From positions 1 to 10,500 of the forward strand of contig WRLS01000069.1 in the NCBI GenBank assembly GCA_009776345.1: a stretch of DNA of 10,500 bases, in the 5' to 3' direction. Source of the DNA: Oscillospiraceae bacterium (lineage in GTDB: Bacteria; Bacillota; Clostridia; Oscillospirales; Ruminococcaceae). Below, one piece after another: positions 6,844 through 10,500 of this stretch (within the stretch, counting starts at the first letter, position 1; every line of letters begins with the position of its first letter). A program made the position numbers and the translations under genes. The notes beneath the pieces were generated by a model. That model had not been told where the DNA came from. It worked only from the letters and a program-made list of their open reading frames with translations, and ran no database searches.

Positions 6844-6971
6844 AAAATGCTCATTTGCCGAAATGTCAACCATAAACGCAAGTTTCCATTTCGGAATTCG
6901 CGGATCGATAGTAATCATGGTTACATCACATTGCATTTTCTTGCGGTAATCAATTTTTCACAATGCCCCTA
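6830..6971. mobile_element. 142-bp MITE-like element with 19-bp perfect terminal inverted repeats
   Basis: TAGGGGCATTGTGAAAAAT (6830-6848) is exactly reverse-complemented at 6953-6971. If the outer TA on each side is a target duplication, the ends are 17 bp beginning GGGG, the layout of TA-targeting (IS630/Tc1-like) MITEs. An internal hairpin, CCGAAATG (6858-6865) with CATTTCGG (6887-6894), adds to the palindromic character. There is no ORF inside. The left end supplies the last codons and the stop of the corC-type gene, and the right end lies 22 nt before the ROK gene start. The outer CGTAGGGG also matches the start of the module at 5023 and 10061. Confidence 0.75.
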
Positions 6972-6993
6972 GAAAAATAAAAATAGGGAAAGG

Positions 6994-8253
6994 ATGTATA
7001 TCGCCGTGGCTAGTGAAATCGCGTCCCCCGCCAACAGGCCAAGGGACCTGCGCGACCGTAATCTGCGCCTGGTTGTCCGCCTTTTCCGTGAAAAAGGCAT
7101 CCTTTCTATACAGGAAGCCGCCGCCGAAACAGATCTGAGCCGCACGACCACGGCGAAAATAATCGCCTACCTGCTGGAGTGCGGGCTGATTTTGCCGCTG
7201 GGGAAAGGGTCTTCCACACCTGACGGAGGCAAGCGCCCGGAGGTTTTCTGCCTGAACGCAAGCTCTGTTTGTGTGATATCAGCGTTTTTTACGCATTTGG
7301 GGATAACGGGCGTTTTATACGACCTTAACTGCGACAGGCTCTCCGACCTCAGTGTGAAAACCGGCATATCCTACGAAGAAAACGCCGATGCTTTGGCGCA
7401 GGCAGTGACGGAACTGCAAAAACGCTCCGGCCTCAGCCCCGGGCAGCTCTGCGGTATTGCCGTGGGCTGCAGCGGCATTGTGGACACAGGGCGCGGGGTA
7501 TTGCGTTACCCTAACCGTGTAGGCTGGGAACCGGGGCTTGATATCGCGGGGGATTTGCAGTCGCGCCTTAATTTTCCCGCGAAAATTTACGTAGATAACA
7601 CCTGCCGTTATTTTGGCTACGCGGAGGCAAACTTATCACATGGGCGCGGCGAAGGCACGATGGCTACGGTTTATTCCGACCGCTTTTCCGGCGGCTGCGT
7701 TATCACCGGTGACAAGCTGCTGCGCGGCCCGGGCGGATTTGTGGGCGAGCTTGGGCATATGGTGCTGGACGCGGATTCTAAGGCAGTCTGTGCCTGCGGG
7801 GCGTCTGGCTGTTTTGAGGCTTTGGTTTCCGGCGCGAATGTTGCCGCCTATGCCGAAGAGATTGCGGGGCAGTTTCCAAACAGCCCCCTGCACGATGAAA
7901 CAGTCTGGGGCCTGCAGGATTTTTTCGCTGCGTCAAACAACATGGACCCCTTTGCTATGGCGGTGATGGATAAGGTCGTAGGGTACTTCGCCGCGCTAAT
8001 CCGCAATATCATCCTGCTGCACGACCCGCGCCGCGTCGTCATACAGGGCGCATACGCGGACGGCGGCGAATACTTTTTGCTTGCGCTCAGGGAAGCGGTA
8101 CAGAATTACCCTTTTTATGGGATAAAGCACAGCCCGGAAATCACATATTCGCAGCTTAATTTTACATCCGACAACCCGGACAATTTCGCGCTGGGCGGCG
8201 CGATTTACGCGGTGGATAATTATATCGGGCAGTTTGTCAGGGCGAAGCCGTAG
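6994..8253 (+). CDS. ROK-family transcriptional regulator (XylR/NagC type)
   Basis: ROK repressors couple an N-terminal winged helix to a sugar-kinase-like domain and usually control sugar catabolism genes. Here the helix-turn-helix spans about 22-75 (GILSIQEAAAETDLSRTTTAKIIAYL), followed by a sugar-kinase-like domain. The structural zinc site is present: H255 in GELGHM, then C266, C268 and C273 in CACGASGC. The segment that holds the catalytic aspartate in ROK kinases (consensus N-D-A-N) reads D201-N202-T203, so kinase activity is unlikely and a pure regulator is favoured. At 419 residues it is a little longer than the usual 380-410. The start is either ATG 6994, which has AGGGAAAGG directly against it, or GTG 7006 with better spacing (415 residues). 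The TAG stop lies inside a CGTAGGGG repeat motif. No sugar genes are adjacent, so the effector is unknown. Confidence 0.9.
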   Translation: MYIAVASEIASPANRPRDLRDRNLRLVVRLFREKGILSIQEAAAETDLSRTTTAKIIAYLLECGLILPLGKGSSTPDGGKRPEVFCLNASSVCVISAFFTHLGITGVLYDLNCDRLSDLSVKTGISYEENADALAQAVTELQKRSGLSPGQLCGIAVGCSGIVDTGRGVLRYPNRVGWEPGLDIAGDLQSRLNFPAKIYVDNTCRYFGYAEANLSHGRGEGTMATVYSDRFSGGCVITGDKLLRGPGGFVGELGHMVLDADSKAVCACGASGCFEALVSGANVAAYAEEIAGQFPNSPLHDETVWGLQDFFAASNNMDPFAMAVMDKVVGYFAALIRNIILLHDPRRVVIQGAYADGGEYFLLALREAVQNYPFYGIKHSPEITYSQLNFTSDNPDNFALGGAIYAVDNYIGQFVRAKP

Positions 8254-8405
8254 GGGGCACAACGCGCCGCAGGTTTTAGGATTTAGGATATAGGTTTTAG
8301 GGGTAGGGTCGGGGTTCCATCCCCGACCGCGAATATTTAATTCGCCTTTGACGGTCGGGCATGGAAGCCCGACCCTACAAATTTCTTCCCTTCCTGAATC
8401 CTGCC
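8249..8405 (+). repeat. Nested palindrome unit with a heptamer array
   Basis: CGTAGGGG (8249-8256) overlaps the ROK stop. Four heptamers follow (8272-8299: GGTTTTA, GGATTTA, GGATATA, GGTTTTA). Then come 27-nt inverted arms (8303-8329 and 8352-8378) with two mismatches, around a GCGAAT/ATTCGC hairpin (8329-8345). Each arm is itself a hairpin (GGTCGGGG/CCCCGACC and GGTCGGGC/GCCCGACC), and the two mismatches form one compensated base pair. The right side ends in a single inverted heptamer (TGAATCC) and CTGCCGAAGG. Confidence 0.8.
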
Positions 8406-8408
8406 GAA

Positions 8409-8589
8409 GGCAAAACACCCGGCGCGAAGCGATTTATCGCTTCGCGCTACCCTCTTTAAAAAAGAGGGTACGTCCTACGGTTGCTTTGCGCTTTCTGATG
8501 AAAGAATAAATATTGTTGTAGCCTTACCCTCTTTTTTAAAGAGGGTGGCACCGTGACGACTTGTTCGTCGCGGTGACGGGTGTTTTGCC
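8409..8589. mobile_element. MITE-like element with GGCAAAACACCCG ends, copy 1 (181 bp)
   Basis: GGCAAAACACCCG (8409-8421) is exactly inverted at 8577-8589. Inside are an 11-bp hairpin (8422-8432/8437-8447, loop TTTA), a 21-nt palindrome with arms ACCCTCTTT/AAAGAGGGT (8449-8469), a 56-nt conserved centre, the reverse complement of that palindrome (8526-8546), and a hairpin CACCGTGACGA/TCGTCGCGGTG (8549-8575, one G-T pair). It encodes no protein. The element lies in a gene-free stretch from 8254 to 8787. Confidence 0.85.
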
Positions 8590-8599
8590 TTTGCCCTGC

Positions 8600-8760
8600 A
8601 ACTCCCCCTGTCACTTCGTGACATCCCCCGAATAGAAATTAGAAAATAGGAATTAGAAATCTTAGTAAAGGAAGAAATTTGTTGTACCGTCCCTTACTAT
8701 TTTCCATTTTCTAATTCCTAGCTACTATATGGGGCGGTGGCGCGAAGCGCCGGAGGGAGT
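8600..8760 (+). repeat. ACTCCC/GGGAGT-bounded module, copy 2, with a heptamer-array core
   Basis: The left end AACTCCCCC plus hairpin TGTCAC/GTGACA (8609-8623, loop TTC) and the right end GGTGGCGC/GCGCCGGAGGGAGT (hairpin 8739-8751) correspond to both ends of 4904-5022. The interior is different: a four-heptamer array (8635-8662: GAAATTA, GAAAATA, GGAATTA, GAAATCT), a core containing GAAATTTGTTGTACCGTCC, and an inverted array (8696-8720). A near relative of this core, on the other strand, is at 10166-10188. Confidence 0.8.
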
Positions 8761-8787
8761 ATACATCAACTGCAAAGCTTGCAATAA

Positions 8788-9870
8788 TCAAAACTCCGCC
8801 AGAATTTTTTCGGTCAGCGCGTCTACTTTGGAAAAATCTGTTGCCTGTATGTAGAACCCCTCAAGTTTTTTGTGTGCTTCCTTGGCTTCGCCGAGCAGCA
8901 CCGATGCCCCCGCGACCATTTGCGCCGCGGCTTTTTTATTATGACTAAGGCGCTTGCGGTGTTCTTTGAGCTTATCCTCATCCATAAACCGGCGGCTGTT
9001 TATGATCCGGTAAGGGTCGATGTCAAGGCTGAAATCATGGAAGCTGTTTGAGGTCAGGAAGCCCGTGCCTGTTTGGGGCAAAAAAAGGTGTTCGAGCTTA
9101 TCATAAGGCCCCAGCGGGCAATAGCAGCTAATGACATTGCAGCCCGCCGCAAGCGCGTGTGTGCGCATATAATCCAGCAGCGCCCCGGAAACCGCGCCAT
9201 ATTCATCGTTTATCAGGTACAAGCGCTTACAGGTCGCTTTCGCGCTTTCTACAAACGCGGTGACGCCCTCGCCCGTAACCGCGGAAAGAATACGCACTTG
9301 TTCCTTGCCGTTTTCCCCTTTATGCCCCGGTTCACGCAAGGCGAGCCTGGCGCAGTAACCGGCGAGCTTGCGCTCATTCAAACACTCCGCGGCTATCCGC
9401 CTGCTGTCGCCCCTAATCGCCGCCGCCGCCCCTAAATAACGGCAGCAGTGTTCGTGGCACCGCCCGCACAGCTTTGAAAGCGCGATAATCCCGGCCCGGT
9501 CCTTAAACAGCGCATCTGTATCCCAGCAGGATGTCAAATCGATTATAGATTCAACCGCGCCGGGATATTTAAGCTCTATGGAATGGGGCAAGGTCCCGTC
9601 CGCCGCGCATATTTTCAGCGACGGGCATATTACCCCATCCAGGCTGTCGGTATCGGACGAACAACGAATTATTTCAACGTCCCTGCCCTGCCCGCGCCAA
9701 TGGTCCGCCAGCCGCCCCAGCAAAGTGGATTTCCCGCTTCCCGGCCCGCCTTTTATCACCAGGCAGCGCCAACCTTCACCCGGGCCTGTAAGCTCACTAA
9801 ACCGCGACACAAAGCCATGCGGTGTGTTATACCCCAAAAAATATGTTACGGACTTCCCTTTCGATATCAT
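8788..9870 (-). CDS. P-loop ATPase with two tandem ATPase-like halves (PRK06851-type family)
   Basis: The family is recognised by its motifs; its function is not established as far as I know. The first half carries a Walker A motif, GGPGSGKST (41-49), followed by CSSDTDSLDGV (70-80) and PHSIELKYPGA (95-105), which are characteristic of this family of about 360 residues. The second half restarts at RILSAVTGEGV (193-203), parallel to the N-terminal YFLGYNTPHGF. Its P-loop equivalent (LINDEYGAVSGALL, about 219-232) lacks the GK[ST], so probably only the first half binds ATP. A cysteine/histidine cluster (C135, C138, H139, H141, C142, C143) sits between the halves and might bind metal. The C-terminus (300-360) is charged and helical. 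The ATG at 9870 follows a G-rich stretch without a good Shine-Dalgarno. The gene is monocistronic and opposite in strand to the others. Confidence 0.85.
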   Translation of the reverse strand: MISKGKSVTYFLGYNTPHGFVSRFSELTGPGEGWRCLVIKGGPGSGKSTLLGRLADHWRGQGRDVEIIRCSSDTDSLDGVICPSLKICAADGTLPHSIELKYPGAVESIIDLTSCWDTDALFKDRAGIIALSKLCGRCHEHCCRYLGAAAAIRGDSRRIAAECLNERKLAGYCARLALREPGHKGENGKEQVRILSAVTGEGVTAFVESAKATCKRLYLINDEYGAVSGALLDYMRTHALAAGCNVISCYCPLGPYDKLEHLFLPQTGTGFLTSNSFHDFSLDIDPYRIINSRRFMDEDKLKEHRKRLSHNKKAAAQMVAGASVLLGEAKEAHKKLEGFYIQATDFSKVDALTEKILAEF

Positions 9871-9884
9871 CGCCCGGCCCCCCG

Positions 9885-9890
9885 ATTATA
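9885..9890 (-). promoter_or_regulatory. Possible -10 element for the P-loop ATPase gene
   Basis: On the minus strand a perfect TATAAT lies 14 nt before the ATG at 9870. No -35 is convincing, and transcription from it would give a leader of only about 8 nt. The call is weak. Confidence 0.25.
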
Positions 9891-9941
9891 TGTTAAAGTA
9901 TAGATGATTTATACTATTCCGCATATATAAAACAGGTGAGG

Positions 9942-10056
9942 CGGCGGCGCAGCGCCGCAGGTTTTAGGTTTTAGGATTGAGGATTTAGGGTAGGGACGAA
10001 ACAAAAAAATTCGTCCTTTTCCTAAAACCTCAAACCTATATCCTAAAACCTGCCGA
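9942..10056. repeat. Palindromic unit with two inverted four-heptamer arrays
   Basis: A GC hairpin (GCGGCGC/GCGCCGC, about 9944-9958) leads into GCAGG. Four heptamers follow (9960-9987: GGTTTTA twice, GGATTGA, GGATTTA), then a core hairpin GGACGAA/TTCGTCC (9994-10016), then four inverted heptamers (10023-10050: TAAAACC, TCAAACC, TATATCC, TAAAACC) and TGCCGA. The unit sits upstream of the ATPase gene, pointing away from it. Confidence 0.8.
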
Positions 10057-10060
10057 AGGC

Positions 10061-10111
10061 CGTAGGGGCGGCAATCTGCCGCCCGAAATTCCCCTCCGTT
10101 GGAGGGGTGGC
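10061..10111 (+). repeat. CGTAGGGG...CCCGAAATTCCCCTCC module, copy 2
   Basis: CGTAGGGG, CCCGAAATTCCCCTCC and TTGGAGGGGTGGC are identical to 5023-5075. The stem between the first two is replaced by GGGCGGC/GCCGCCC (10066-10072, 10078-10084, loop AATCT). An extra G sits in the loop of the CCCCTCC/GGAGGGG hairpin. It is followed by a different GC hairpin (GCGGCGC/GCGCCGC, loop GGA, within 10114-10129). Confidence 0.85.
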
Positions 10112-10113
10112 TG

Positions 10114-10221
10114 GCGGCGCGGAGCGCCGCAGGTTTTAGAAATAAGGTTTTAGGTTTTAGGAAAAGGACAGTACAACAATTTCCTTCCCTTCCTATATCC
10201 TCAATCCTAAAACCTCAATCC
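10114..10221. repeat. Second palindromic unit with two inverted four-heptamer arrays
   Basis: GC hairpin GCGGCGC/GCGCCGC, then GCAGG, then heptamers 10132-10159 (GGTTTTA, GAAATAA, GGTTTTA twice). The core is GGACAGTACAACAATTTCC, related to the core at 8671-8692 on the opposite strand. Inverted heptamers follow at 10194-10221 (TATATCC, TCAATCC, TAAAACC, TCAATCC). The unit runs directly into the GGCAAAACACCCG element. Confidence 0.8.
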
Positions 10222-10228
10222 TACCGAA

Positions 10229-10406
10229 GGCAAAACACCCGTCACGAATCGATAAATCGCTCCGCGCCACCCTCTTTAAAAAAGAGGGTACGTCCTACGG
10301 TTGCTTTGCGCTTTCTAATGAAAGAATAAATCTTGTTGTAGCTTTACCCTCTTTTTTAAAGAGGGTGTCTTCAAAGCGTTTACGCTTTGAAGACGGGTGT
10401 TTTGCC
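10229..10406. mobile_element. MITE-like element with GGCAAAACACCCG ends, copy 2 (178 bp)
   Basis: Terminal repeats are GGCAAAACACCCG (10229-10241) and its exact inverse (10394-10406). The central 98 nt (10269-10366) differ from copy 1 at only three positions. The outer hairpins do not match: the left one is imperfect (10242-10267), and the right one is a perfect 12-bp stem GTCTTCAAAGCG/CGCTTTGAAGAC with loop TTTA (10367-10394), unrelated to copy 1's CACCGTGACGA stem. Confidence 0.85.
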
Positions 10407-10423
10407 ATTGCCCTTTCCCTGCT

Positions 10424-10473
10424 GCCCCCTTCGCGCACGAAGGGGGTGCCGTCCGCAGACGGCGGGGGTTGTT
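10424..10473 (+). repeat. Two adjacent hairpins at the right end of the window
   Basis: CCCCCTTCG/CGAAGGGGG (10425-10433, 10438-10446, loop CGCA) is followed by GCCGTC/GACGGC (10448-10463, loop CGCA) and GGGGGTTGTT. The second hairpin is related to the one at 4913-4928 by a single flipped base pair. Nothing coding is seen to the window end. Confidence 0.7.
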
Positions 10474-10500
10474 CCCATAATTCGCTGCCAAAGACAACCC

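Noticed and set aside
8272..8299. Telomere-like TTTAGG repeats
   Set aside because: The resemblance to eukaryotic telomere repeats is superficial. The arrays are short, inverted-paired and lie between bacterial genes.
10099..10497. Short open frames at the right end
   Set aside because: They lie entirely inside palindromic repeat modules and lack ribosome-binding sites and protein-like composition.

Overview
The window looks like chromosomal DNA of a fairly GC-rich member of the Clostridia (Bacillota). The evidence is a low-GC-Gram-positive style murA and RNase J, strong AGGGAGG/AAAGGAGG ribosome-binding sites, a TTG start, a CorC/TlyC-type protein, a ROK repressor and a two-domain P-loop ATPase of a type I associate with Clostridia. 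No phage, plasmid, rRNA, tRNA or CRISPR content is visible. The species is not determined.

Layout. 1-660: non-coding, with a divergent repeat fragment at the left edge and a 280-bp repeat on the minus strand. 704-1413: two overlapping genes that each encode half of a TSUP (TauE/SafE) transporter. 1510-4874: murA (peptidoglycan precursor synthesis) and an RNase J gene with a long basic N-terminal extension, each with its own expression signals. 4875-5465: a repeat island holding the inverted partner of the 280-bp repeat. 5530-6843: a DUF21/CBS/CorC-domain membrane protein whose last codons and stop lie inside a 142-bp TA-flanked inverted-repeat element. 6994-8253: a ROK-family regulator. 8249-8787: a second repeat island. 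8788-9870 (minus strand): the P-loop ATPase. 9930-10500: a third repeat island running off the window.

The genes are ordinary, mostly housekeeping, and form no evident pathway. The unusual content is intergenic. The three islands are assembled from a small set of reusable palindromic modules. Copies share near-identical framework sequence, but the hairpins inside have been replaced by other perfect hairpins or altered by compensatory base-pair changes. The modules include a MITE-like element with GGCAAAACACCCG ends (two copies), a CGTAGGGG...CCCGAAATTCCCCTCC module (two copies), an ACTCCC...GGGAGT module with exchanged cores (two copies), and period-7 arrays usually of four heptamers per arm. 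This pattern, a conserved frame with interchangeable hairpins, is the best candidate here for something not well described. Whether it works as RNA, as a DNA structure, or is only a product of a replication or transposition mechanism cannot be decided from sequence alone.
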